Positions 1 to 12,202 of a stretch of 64,000 nt of DNA are shown piece after piece. Numbering within the stretch: the first letter of the stretch is position 1; every line of letters starts with the position of its first letter. A model generated the notes under the pieces. It ran no database searches, was not told where the DNA came from, and saw only the letters and a program-made list of their open reading frames with translations. Source of the stretch: Lucifuga dentata (taxonomy: Eukaryota > Chordata > Actinopteri > Ophidiiformes > Bythitidae); contig VXCM01000448.1 in NCBI GenBank assembly GCA_014773175.1, positions 65,662 through 129,661 on the forward strand, given 5' to 3'. A program made the translations under genes and the position numbers.

Positions 1-2392
1 ATAGATGCATCTCAGCCTCACTCATAAGAAGAAGAAAAAGGGCTACAAAAATTCTAAGAGAGTAGCCTTCTTTCCAATAAACTTAAATATACTACAAATA
101 ACTGAAGAGTGAATACAATATACTCACTTTTTACATTGTATTTACAACGTCTAAACTACAATTAGCCAAAATTCAACCAACTTAACAAATACAGAATATA
201 GATATAGATAACATGACATTATAAACAATTTCTTTACAGAATAATGTACCATGAATGGTAAAGGCATCCAGAGGTGCTCTTTTGGTAAATTTTTGAATGT
301 CATGACTTAATCCTATGAAAAGGAGCGATTAATAATTTGAGTCATAAGTTATGTAATATAAGATGGAATAGCTCCTAACTTCAGTGGCTCATTTTTCTAT
401 CTGTCAGTGTAGTCATGTAGTAAAGCTCAACTGATTCTACATTTTTGAGGTCAATACTGATGTCAATATTTGAAATTCAAAAATGCAATCGTAAATAGGC
501 CTCTCTTTTTTTTTATTCACAGGCACATTTTAGGAAAGACTGCTCAGATGTAATTATTAAATAACTGTGACAAATGTACATAAGTAGTAAAATTTACATG
601 AACAGATGGCCATTATAGTAACTGCAATAAAATTAAATTTTGAATAGTAAATATATAGAACAGAATGGAAATATACAAATAATAATTGCAGAGTAAAAAG
701 AGTCAAATATACATAAAAATACATCCTATAAAATGTTTAAGTATGGCCATTTTTTGCATTTCTGCCAACATGTATGCAAATATTACACATCATTGCAAAG
801 CCAAACTGCCAATAATATAAACCTACAGCTATAGCAATTGGACAAATTTATTATACAGCAAATATGAAGACCTGTTTTTTTTTTAGTATGCTATTTTGTT
901 ACGTCATTTAAAACAGTTTGAAGTAAGACTGGATGGTTTTTTTAACCCATTATTCCATTATATTTCCTTTCCAATCTAAGCAGTTAGAAATCGTTGGCTG
1001 TTATAGGTTCCGGTCATTTCTAGAGAACCATAAGCTGCACTTCATTCAATGTAGTCTTTCTAACATTAAAACTGCTGTTTCAAGATATTGTTTAAGAGAA
1101 AAATAAACAACTTTATTTGTTCAAATCTAAAATCCAACACAGATTTATTCTTATGAATAATTTGTGCTATATTAACACAAAAAAAACATCCATTTTTATT
1201 CTGGCAGCTTGATGGAAATGCATCTAAATGTCAGACAGAGCTCAGAGGCTTCGTGATGACCAGTGTCTGGAAACCAAGTTCCCCCACTACAAAGGTCAGC
1301 AGCGCCACCTTGCGAGTCAGAATGGAATGAATAAAGCAGAGGCTTTTTGCGCTCAACCAGTCATGCAGTTTTTACTTTTCCAAACAAGCTTCTACCAAGA
1401 CACAGTGAACATGTTAATAGAATAATTTTATTTCATGTGCTTGTCATTTATTTTATTAATAGTTGTTTCAACAAGCTTTTATCACTCAGAGTGCATATAT
1501 CTTTAATGGCTCTGGACTCTATAATAATAAATGAGGCTAAATTTGAGCAGTCACTTGAGGACTGACCCCAGTCCAAAAACTGAATTAAAGATTGTTAGCT
1601 TGCTGCATCATGCTAATTAGGGAATCCAAAACTGGGTTGCTGGGTTAAATTAAGGATATACTTTTTATAATTTTGATTGATGTTTCGATTATTTGGGGCA
1701 GTAGAGAAACCAATGCTTCCTTTACGTACAAATAATATAATATGTTCTGAACTCGAAATATGACTGTATACTTACTTTAGGGAATATGTTGTGATTGTCA
1801 GTCATCTTTTCTCATATTTAGTTATCAATGAATAACTGTTTAAGTAAAGAATTGTGGCTGTTTGAGTGCATGTATGCTTACAACCCTTTTAATGATGTAG
1901 TTTTTCCTGTAAGAACATACAATGGAGGAGTAGCGCCACAGTTGCAACTGCACACTATAATTACTTGAGAAAATGTGAAATGACGTCAGCAATAAAAGTT
2001 AATTGATCAAAGTGGCCTTCTAATGTACTATTTTGCATTACAACAGTTAAAAAGCCCCATGGCATTTAAATTACAATGTATAAAACAGAATGAAGCAGTA
2101 ACTCCTGATTTGTGAAATGCTGATAATGTTGTCCTTTCATTTCGGGCCACCAACATGAACACACCTTGGCTCAGAGACGCCTCATTGCTTTCTTTATACT
2201 TTTACTTTACTAAATCACATAAAGATACTGTATTTAGTATATTGTAGGAAAGGGATTGATAAGTGCGAAGCCTATTGGCTAATAAAGAAAACCTCACAGT
2301 TCTATATAAGTTTCCATCATACGTAATAATGACTTTTCGGTATATAAATCATATATTAGCTCTTGTCTTCATGATGGAGGAGTAGAAATCAC
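1..2392. other. AT-rich noncoding sequence, presumed casp7 intron 1
   Basis: No convincing coding exon was found on either strand. The stretch is AT-rich, with short open frames that lack splice context. Because a probable casp7 first coding exon on the minus strand ends in a splice donor at 2393, this sequence is most simply the first part of the following intron. A slightly more GC-rich patch around 1215-1330 might be a conserved noncoding element or an exon of unknown nature; I could not assign it. Confidence 0.5.
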
Positions 2393-2508
2393 CTGCCAAA
2401 GAGGAGAAATCTGGCTTTACGGTCCGGTTTGGCATCTGTGGTGTCCTCAAGCTTCTCCTCCTCAGCCTCCTCTTCAAGTTTAGTTTGTTCCGCAGGTTCT
2501 CCAGCCAT
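2393..2508 (-). CDS. casp7: Probable caspase-7 first coding exon (gene continues beyond the left edge)
   Basis: The minus strand has an ATG at 2508 followed by 38 codons and a phase-2 end (TTT GGC AG, donor GTGATT). The peptide begins MAGEPAEQTK, is very acidic in the middle (a run of Glu with Leu and Lys), and contains DAKPDR, which matches the short N-terminal prodomain of caspase-7 (human DAKPDR before the first caspase exon). The caspase catalytic exons are not in the window. Position supports the call: in other vertebrates CASP7 lies next to NRAP and divergent from it, exactly as here. Caspase-7 is an executioner protease of apoptosis whose N-terminal peptide is removed on activation. 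The exon is short and the match rests on one motif plus synteny, so the call is moderate. Confidence 0.6.
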
Positions 2509-3954
2509 CTAAAAGTTAGCACACAGATTTTATCTTAACTTAATCCATATTTAAAAAGCAACAAGTATGACGAACAGTTTTAGCAGCATGTTTGCTTCAT
2601 TTGCTTAATCTCTGCTAACATGCGTCATAGTCTTTTTGTTCATTCGACTGTTTTGTTTTTGCAATAACTAAATAAATAGCTTATGTAAATTTTTAAATTC
2701 TTCAAAACTGTGATTCAGTAATTAGCTTAGCTGGTTACCTGGTTAGCATAAACCATAACTCTCAGAGATACTAGCTAGCTAACTAAACCAAAACGGCAAT
2801 AACTTAGTTGATAAGCTATCAACTTACTCTCGGTTATACGGCTACTGTGCTATGTTAGCACAACGTAGCTATAACGCAATATTGTAGTTATATGTCGTTT
2901 TTTCTTCTCCACAGTTTCCACGGAGTTTCTGTTCCACGGAGTTTGTTCTTTAGCAAACTTGAGAGAAAATGAAAGTAGGCAGGTTGCAGCTTGAAGAGTG
3001 TCTGCGTCAAACCCACGTCACTCAGGACATTTGTTTTCATTAGCAAGACGAGTCACAATCACATTTACTGTAAATACGCTTACACATGTGGTACCATAAA
3101 TAGCTGTAATAACTAGAATATAGACACGTGACTGACTCAAAGACCGTAATGATAAAGATATAAAGCGCAATAGAACAGCCTATCCAAATGTATCAAAGGA
3201 TAGTATAGGGAAGGCGTTAAGTGAATACCATATCACATCACGATCTTATTATAATCTATCTATCTATCTATCTATATCTATCTATCTATCTATCTATCTA
3301 TCTCTCTATCTTCCTGCCTGTAGAGTTTAATATCAATAAATTTGCTGTGCATGTCCAAGCAGCTGTAAAATCAATACAAATTGATAAACAGACTGGTGAA
3401 ATGCTATTAGTTGTTTTTTTTTGTCCCTTCTTTCTATCATGTCTGTCTGTCCGTCCGTCTTTCCATTATCCACCAGCCTGTTCATCCTTCCTGTCCACCT
3501 GTCTATATGCATTACACTCTTCCTTGTATTTCTGCTGTGTCATGGTAAGGTCATAAGTTGAACAACCTCTCTAACTCAGGATCATTACACACACAGCGAC
3601 ATTTCAACCCTCTTTCTTTCCCTGTCTGTCCCTCTATCTCTCTGTCTCTCCCTTACATCCTTCTACAGACAGACAGCTGGACCCAGCCAGTCTTCTAGCA
3701 TGGTCCATAGAAGGGGGTTGGTCCAACATGGGACATGGTGTCAAGTAAGAGACTGTGCGTGTTTTAGTCACAGAGCTAAGTTTGTCACCATCAGAGACAC
3801 ACTAACACAACTGTCAGGGAGTCACTGCCAGATCCTCCACTACACTGCTACCTGCCTGGCTGATCCTCCTGGTTTGGGCCAACGTTTCACACTAATTTAG
3901 CCAGTTCTGTTGCTTTCTTGAAGGTTTTTTTGGGATAAGGATAGGCCTTCAAAC
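2509..3954. promoter_or_regulatory. Head-to-head interval between casp7 and nrap, with likely 5' UTRs and promoters
   Basis: About 1.4 kb separates the two divergent start codons, so both promoters or their 5' UTR exons should be here. A palindromic E-box CACGTG sits at 3125-3130. A possible 5' UTR donor for nrap (GTCAA, then GTAAGA) lies near 3744, about 210 bases before the nrap ATG; no transcript evidence is available. A short direct repeat (TCCACGGAGTTT) occurs near 2917-2950 on the casp7 side. No firm TATA box was recognised. The interval also carries a tetranucleotide repeat. Confidence 0.4.
3255..3303. repeat. (ATCT)n microsatellite
   Basis: A run of ATCT tetranucleotides, interrupted once, lies in the casp7-nrap interval. 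The small open frame across it, rich in Tyr, Leu, Ser and Ile, comes from the repeat and is not a gene. Confidence 0.9.
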
Positions 3955-4903
3955 ATGCAGTCCTGTGCCAGGTGTGGGTTTGTTGTCTACCCAGCTGAGA
4001 AGATCAACTGCATTGATCAGGTGAGACAGACTGCCAGATTAAAAAAAAAAAAAGAAGTTTGTACTGATCTTTAACTGAATTGTTAGTAACTTTAAACCTA
4101 ACTGAACCTCCACACAAAAAACAAATAACCTAGATATGGCTGTGTTTAAGAACACATGGCTCAGCACGCAACCTAGTAAATGCAGTGAAAATGTATTGAG
4201 TTTATTACTGTAAAAACTACAATTAGTTAATTATTACACTCAGAAGAAACACAAAGTATCACACTTTGATGTACAACTGAAACAAAACCAGCAGATGTGT
4301 AGTGCTGACTAAGAGAAGTAATACATGATTCCCCTTACAATATAAAATAATCTATAATATCAGTACTCCACTTCTAAGAGCATGCCATGATTGCCATTAT
4401 TTTGGCTTTATTAATTTAAGAGTGCTATCTATAACGTCATCTTACTGATACCATGTCTGATCTGTTCACTTACAAAACATTTTCTGTCTCTGTATTTCCA
4501 TATTTCCTACATTAGAGTTGTAGATTTTGTAGATGTTGACCAGTTGCAATGAAGTGATCTGTCTTCTTTTTTTTTTTATTTCAGAACTGGCACAAAGCAT
4601 GTTTTCACTGTGATGTTTGTAAAATGGTGCTGACTGCCAATAACTTTGTCAGCCATAAGAAGAGGCCATACTGCTCAGTGTGAGTACTTTCCTCTTTTAG
4701 CAAATCTTATTATGAGATCAATATGAAAATGATGTATAGGTATAACTTGGCATTTTTACACAATTTATAAAAAGTGATTTAATTAATGATTATTTTTTAA
4801 AACTTATTTGTCCAGACACAATCCAAGGTACAATACATTCACCAGTGTCTATGAAACTCCCATCAACATCAATGCCAAGAAACAAACCAAGGCGAGCAGT
4901 GAG
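3955..4903 (+). CDS. nrap: nrap exons 1-3: LIM domain
   Basis: Exons are 3955-4020, 4585-4679 and 4816-4903. The ATG at 3955 opens MQSCARCGF. The eight zinc ligands are visible: C4, C7, H25, C28 for the first finger and C31, C34, C52, H55 for the second. The domain is followed by [15 protein letters not shown], typical of the NRAP/LASP family just after the LIM domain. In NRAP this domain is known to bind muscle LIM-interaction partners such as talin and alpha-actinin. Donors are GTGAGA, GTGAGT and GTAAGC. The start is chosen because the LIM begins within three residues of this Met, as in known NRAP proteins. Confidence 0.95.
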
Positions 4904-5569
4904 GTAAGCCAGAGAAGATGTCATTTACATAAACAAACCACCAGCAACAAGAGACAAATGCACTGGCCTTGAGTCTACATATGTTGTTGACATGTTGACT
5001 GATGTCACGGTATATGTTCAATTCAATTCAATTTAACTTTATTAATCCCACAGGGGAAAATTCATTTTCCCCTGTGGGATTAATAAATCAGCTCAAAAAA
5101 CAGACAAAAAAATAAAAAACAAGAAACATCATAACCATAACAATAATAACAATAAAATAAAAAGGCCATTAAAACATGATTAAGAGGCTGGAAAAAACTA
5201 AAAGTGATCATTAAAAAAATTTCCACAGCAGCTGGAAAAAAGGACTTCCTTAACTGTTCAGTAGAATATCGAGACATCATCAATCTTCCACTACATGAAC
5301 TTCTAAGACTTCTAAAACATTCTACATTGGATGATCTTTATGCCTTAAGACTGTGTTCAACTTAGCTTTAGTTCGCCTCTGCAAGATCACTTCCAGTGAA
5401 TCAATGACAGAACCTGCTTTTTTTGGTCAACTTATTGGTCCTATTTCTGTCTTCTCAGGTAATGGTACTACCCCAGCAAAGCACAGCATAAAAAATAAGA
5501 CTAGCTAAAATTCCTTGATTAAAAGACATGAAGAAGTTTGCTACAGACACTGAAGAAAGAATAATCTGA

Positions 5570-5613
<44 letters not shown>

Positions 5614-8600
5614 ATGACTGAGCCTACTTAAGGAGGACATTAGTATTATTTTTCNGAAAGAAAGAAAGAAAGAAAGAAAGAATGACTGAGCCTACTTAAG
5701 GAGGACATTAGTATTATTTTTCCAGTTCAATTTATTGTCCATGTGTACACCAAGATATTTATAAAATTCAACTATTTCAATTTGTTGGTCATAATCACCG
5801 TTGGAGAACTGATGTCATCAGTTCCCTCAAGTTATTATAATATTGAGATGGCGCATGCTACCAAGACTGCAGTGCATATTACTGTATTTGCAGACACCAT
5901 TCTGTAGATTAGATCATCATTATAATGCTACATAGACGTATTGATGCATAAGTATTAATGCATAAAAGTATTGATGCATGCATTACCACTGTATCTGAAT
6001 ATGCCCACATTTAAAAAGCACATGTTAAAAAGCAAGTGTTAAAAGCACGATAAGATCCCTGTGGGTACAGCATTTTGTTTGGGATGGCAATTTTTGTTTT
6101 AAAATCACAAAATGTGGTTGGAGTAGACAATTTTGTGATTGTGGTTTTAGGCTAGTGGTTTTCAGTGTTACACCGAAAACTACATACAGCCTCAGGTCAC
6201 CTCACATAATGACATCTCTTCCCTTACAAGCATACCTGTATATGTAAGTCAGAAAGCTCCAGATCTCTGATCTTAAATAGACACATCCATTCCTCTCAAA
6301 TTGCTCTTAAAATCAAAAAGGTCTCCTCTTTACGAGGGAGGGAGAGAGGTGGACGACTGCTTCTGAACCTTCTGGGTTCATGGTGACGGCAGTGGTGTGG
6401 AATGGAGAGTGTGGCCCAGGTTATTTCTGTGCTTGTGACAGAGGCGAGACACCCCCTTTGCTAGCCCACTTTGTGCTTCAGGAGGCTAAAATTATATCTC
6501 AGGAAAAACAGCCTCAATCCCTTCCTCTTCTCTGCCCTCCCACCTGTCCTTGTCTGTCTGAGTCTGTGTGAACGCATTTTTGAGTCCATGCTATTTGCTT
6601 ATATTAGCAATAGGCTAGCAAGCACATTAGCTACTGTATTAGATCTGCCAGTAGAGAAACTTAACTTGCTGATGGCAGACTTTAGATATTCCTTGGTAAC
6701 CATCAAAGTCCCTAACTGAAGGCAGTAATGTTTCCTTTTATTTGAAAAAGTCTTGCCTTAGATAACAGGCAGAGCTGATATTTGTATTAATTCCAGGATA
6801 ACATTTACTTGTTTTTTTGTCAAGTCCCAGGTCAAGACAAAGATTTTAAAATTTGGTCCAAAAAGTGGATATGCTCCACAGAAATCATGCACCACTGTCT
6901 CTTAAAACCTGCAATACCAGTATTCTAATATTAGTTTTGGAGAGTTACAGCTTCAGGGTCATTAACGAAAAGCTCAGACTCCATTCTGGCTCTGCCTTCT
7001 CCCACTTTGACTTTATGGGAACATATCAAACTAAATAGTTATTAATAACAGCACACTAATATTATCCCATGTAAGCTCAGGTTGTCTTGTTTAAAGTTGT
7101 CAACATGGGAATGACAGAGTAATGTTTGGCACAGTGGTTCTGAAGTCAGGGTAACAACTTAAAGGGAAGGTGTTTTTGAAATTTCACAGATCTCTTTCTT
7201 ATTGATTTCAATAAGCATCCACTGAGAAAGTACCAAACCTGATGCTTTGTCTTTATTGTCAATGCTCACGTGTCCTCGTACATGTTTATGTATTAGTGTG
7301 TGCAAATGCATTAACGTGTAGCAGGCTGGCTTTGGCTTAATGCTTGTCGTCTATGTGCACTTGTAGCTGAAGTATCGTGAAGATGGTGAACGCTTTATGT
7401 CCACCTTCCACTATGATATGAGGTCCATGGAGCTGGAGAAGGCTCGCCTGGCCAAACAGATGGTCGGCCAGGTGAGCTCTCAGTAGAGCAGCTGAAAGGA
7501 CAGTGCCACCCAAACTCTGATCCCTCTTCAGATGTTTAAAACCCAGCTGACATGGCGGTCTGAATATCTTTAATAATGCAAACTTTCCTACTTCTTGATC
7601 TTTTTTTTCCTTGACCCTTAACCTTAAAGGGCTTTTTGCACGTAGTTACCATGTGCAGAGATCCCAGATCTGATACCGGAATTTTGTCATTTAATTTGAG
7701 TGAATTTGGAATGTGTTGAAAACTGCAGGATGCCAGTATTCACGGAGGAGAGTAGAGAAATAATGCAGCAGTTGCATCAAATCTCATCTCCTTCCTCACT
7801 TTGTTGAAATAGGATTTGAATGCGGTAATAAGTTCAAGTTGAAAGGGGTTTACTTGTACTGTCACTGTCATCGCTATAAAGATGCTGTCAGTGTAAAGTA
7901 AACCAGAGAAGGAATAGATGGATTTGGGTTGCTTAATTAATAAGTTCATACCGACATGATAGGTATTGTATTATTCAGCTGGGAATGATCAGGTTTGTCT
8001 TCCATATCCAAACAGGCTTACCAGTCTCAATCTGAGTACTCTGAGCAGCAAACTTGGTACTCAGGCATGGTGACCAACCAGGAAATAGTGAGGGTGTCCC
8101 AGGCCCAGAACACCATCAGTGATGTGAGTGCTTCTACAAGTTTTCCTCAGTGATATGTCTTTTGTTTTATATAATCGGATTTATTACAGTTTAGAATTAT
8201 TGAATTTTTACAATTTACGTGTGAGTATAATGCACATCAGGGATGCAAGAAATGGAACTCGTTTGCATTAATATCAGTCAAAAGTCATGCCCTCATTTTG
8301 TGGTTTGACAGGTAAAGTACACAGAGGAATATGAGCAGTCAAAAGGAAAAGGCAGCTTCCCTGCCATGATCACACCAGGTTACCAGACTGCTAAGAAAGC
8401 CAACACATTGGCCAGTGATGTAAGTGGACTAAACAATTTTGAACAAATTTTGTTTTTTAATGATACTTTTCCTGACCTGACCTGATAGCCTAAAGGATAG
8501 CATCATGATCAGTAACAATGATCTCCTTTACATTAATTTGTGCCACAGCCAGTGACTACATGGTGATTTCAAGATGCCAAATCAAGTTGTATTATTTTCT

Positions 8601-10589
8601 TACCTTGCAGCTGGAGTATAAAAAAGGACATGAGGAGAGAGTCTCGAAGTACACCACGTTTGTTGACCCCCCAGAGGTGCTCCTGGCCAAGAAACAAGGA
8701 GAAATCATTAGTGATGTAAGTCTCTCCTAAAGACGTCATGATATCTCTGTCATTTTTTACATATTCTAAGGATTGTTAAGGATTAAACAGTGCATTCATA
8801 TTCTTGAATGTTAATAAGATCCATTGCATGTACATATCCATTGACCTAATTTTTTATTTCAGCGGTCAGAATAGTATCTTTCAGTTGTTTTTAATGAGTT
8901 ATGAGAGACATTTCCTGAACAGATCTCAATAATCCATGTCATTCCCTCCTTTAGTGTGCCTATACAGAGGAGTACGAGCAGCAGAGAGGCAAAGGTAGTT
9001 TCCCTGCACATCTCACCCCTGGATACAAGATGTCAAAGAAAGCTACTGAGCTAGCCAGTGAAGTACGTACACAAAGGCAGACGTGCAAATATGCATGCGC
9101 ACGCAGTTACAGACCACTGATAATTGCTTGGTAATGGTGTTTTGGTCTTCCAGGTGAAGTATCGTCAGATGTACGAGCAGGAGATAAAGGGCAAAGTCAG
9201 CACTGAGGCAGCAATGGCTGAAGTAGTAAATGGCAGAGAAAAGGCAGAGAATTTTAGTCAGGTAAGGAAATTACTGTTTATATAGGTCAGGCTTCATTAC
9301 GAGGAGAAATGCAAAAGCCTTTTGCACTTCTAAAAGAAATGCATAAGATACCAGATTTTTATGTGTTTTTAAAAATATTTAATAATTGATAGTGGAGGGT
9401 TTGAAATTTGGGGGGAGAGAGATGGGATGACATGCAAAGAAGGCAGAGATCATCATTCAGACACAGAATTCAGTGGCTACATGGTGTGCACTTTTGATTG
9501 CTAAGTCATCAGGACCTCTCTTTATTTTATTTATTTATTTACTCATTGACATTGGTTCAGTTTTTATTGGTTATGGTATAATATTTATTTAATCTTTTGG
9601 TAGATAGGATGAGGATACATCCAAAAGGGGAATATAAACCCAAGATGTCACATTACATATTAGCCTAATGCCCCTCGAGAAAATCAGGAAGCCCCTACGT
9701 TAACACATGTATTAATTTGAACTGTCGAAAAGCTTTTAGAAAATAGTTTTTACAAATAAAATAGTTTTCAGTAAATATTTATATTGTATTTACAGATTGC
9801 CTATACTGAACAGTATGAACAACAGCGAGGCAAAGGGAGCTTCCCTGCCATGATCACTCCAAGCTATCATCTGGCAAAAAAGGCTCAGGAACATGCTAGT
9901 GATGTAAGTATCAATATAACATGGATTTCCATACCAAAGCCTCTATGAAAGCCTGACAAAAGTTTTAAATATTTTTTGGCAAACATAAGGTAGGTCTTTG
10001 ATGAGATCTGTTAGGAGTCTTGAGTGTAACGAGAAGCTGTATTAAAGCCTGGAACAGTTGTGTAACCACGCAAACTGGCTGTAAATGTGTTCTTAACAGT
10101 GTGGAGTGTAAAAGTGCCAGATTCATCTATCATCTGATCTTGTCATCACTGGGCTGAATGGAAGATAACAATAAGCAGGCATCCCATGTGGTCATTCCCT
10201 AAACTCTCCACCTTGGCAGAATTAGACTGTGTGTGCATGCACGTTGCTAAATCTACACACCACATCCATCTTCCTCTGATGGCCTCATCCAACTGTAATA
10301 CATTGTCGTCTCCTCCTAAACACCCACTGAATCATATTTCATCTCTCTGCAGCTAAAATATAGAAAGGACTTGAGTAAGATGAAGGGCACGTCACACTTC
10401 CATAGTCTGACCTCTGAAGACAATCTGGCCTTGAAGAACGCCCAAAAAATCAACAAGATTGTCAGTGAGGTGAGTTTGTCAGGGTTAGAGGTCAAACTGC
10501 AGCCGATACAAGGATCAAGAAGAGCATGGCTATATAAGCACAAAGACAGAGCCCTTAATTTTATTTCTACCTTTACAAAGGAAGTTCAA

Positions 10590-10657
<68 letters not shown>

Positions 10658-12153
10658 TGAAGCTGGAAATACTGGACATATATACTGGACTGTGTCATTG
10701 TCCTGCAGACATGAAGCCACCCATGCTGCATTTTCAACATCTTTGGCATGCCTGTCCGGTGGGGTTATAGCTTACGTTCAAGGCCACTACTTATGAGGCC
10801 ACTTACAACACAGAGGAACACAATGCTTCGCTTTTCAGCATCTATTCTGAAACACAAACACATGCTCTGGTTACGATGGAGAGCCTTTATTGGACTTTGT
10901 ATTTAACACTTAAAGTATATCTGGTGCCTTATAGGATCAGCTCTAACCCTCCCTCAGATCGTTAAAATAGTAAAGAAAAGGTGAATTAGAGAAGATTATT
11001 TCAGATATTGACAGGTTGTTACCTAGCTTTGTAAGAGACTTACAGTTGCTTTAATTTAGCATTTTCTCTAACAGGTGGAGTATAAAAAAGACTTGGAGAA
11101 CACCAAAGGCCACAGCATCAATTTCTGTGAGACACCACAGTTTCAGAATGCTGCCAAGGTTGCCAAGTTTGCCAGTGATGTAAGTATCCAAACACACAGC
11201 TTTTTCTATTGAACTAACATAAGCTTAAGTTTCTCACTTTTTTCAATAAGTATTAAGCTTTATGAAACAATACATAGACAAACGGTGATGATGACAGCAT
11301 AACCTACAACTTCACTGGTCTTGGCAGTTACAATACCTGTGATCCCTTAAGCTCAAAACAAAGTAGAACTAATGAATAAAAAAAAAATTGTATAATTTCT
11401 CTAAGGGTTTATGCTATAATAACAAAAATGCTATAGTCCTGCATTCTGATTTTTATTTTTTGATAGAACAAGTACAAGGAAAAGTACATCAGCAGTATGA
11501 AGGGCCACTATGAAGACTCGGGTATCGATAAGAAGACCATGCATGCCATGAAAGCCAGGAAGCTTGCAAGTGATGTGAGCACTGTTTTGTTTTGTCGTGA
11601 AAGTACTATTATATAGTAAATATTTGTATAATTTGAGAATTCCCCTGTTATAGTGTTAAAGGGTTACCTTGACATTTTGAATTTTTTTTATTTTCCTTTA
11701 TCAGACACAGTCCAGCTGGAATACAAAACAATTCTAAATTCTCCTTTCTGTATTCATAATTGTTTTTGAATTGATGCACATGCTAAACTAAGACCCAAAA
11801 CAGACACCACTGGCTATATTTCTGGTATTAAGCAACTATGATATTCTAATATTGACACAATACATTTAAGAAAGAAATCAAATTATATATTGCATAACTA
11901 CAGGGAATTATGAATTTGACAAAATTAAAAGAGAATTTGAATGCAGCACTATCCCTAATACAGTGTTCTTGTACATTCCAGATTGCATATAAACACGGTT
12001 ATGAGCAAGAGAAAGTAGAGCAGGGTGAATACAACTACCCAGCTACTCTCACCCCAGGTTACCAAAGCCAAAGGAAACTGGACCCACTAAAGGATGTGAG
12101 TTTTCTCAAATTTAATCCAACATCATGCTGATTTCATTACAGTGAAAAGCTAA

Positions 12154-12202
<49 letters not shown>

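Larger units (their letters stand above)
4904..7366 (+). other. nrap intron 3 (about 2.5 kb)
   Basis: No exon was found between the end of the LIM region and the exon at 7367. The intron holds a perfect inverted repeat of the fish retroelement-tail type near 5040, a GAAA microsatellite, and a single-N join at 5655 with duplicated flanks. The remaining sequence is unremarkable and AT-rich. Confidence 0.7.

Noticed and set aside
10371..10796. A 141-codon plus-strand frame across the TG microsatellite
   Set aside because: It begins with nrap exon 11 and then reads through intron and a Cys-Val repeat; only 10353-10469 is coding.
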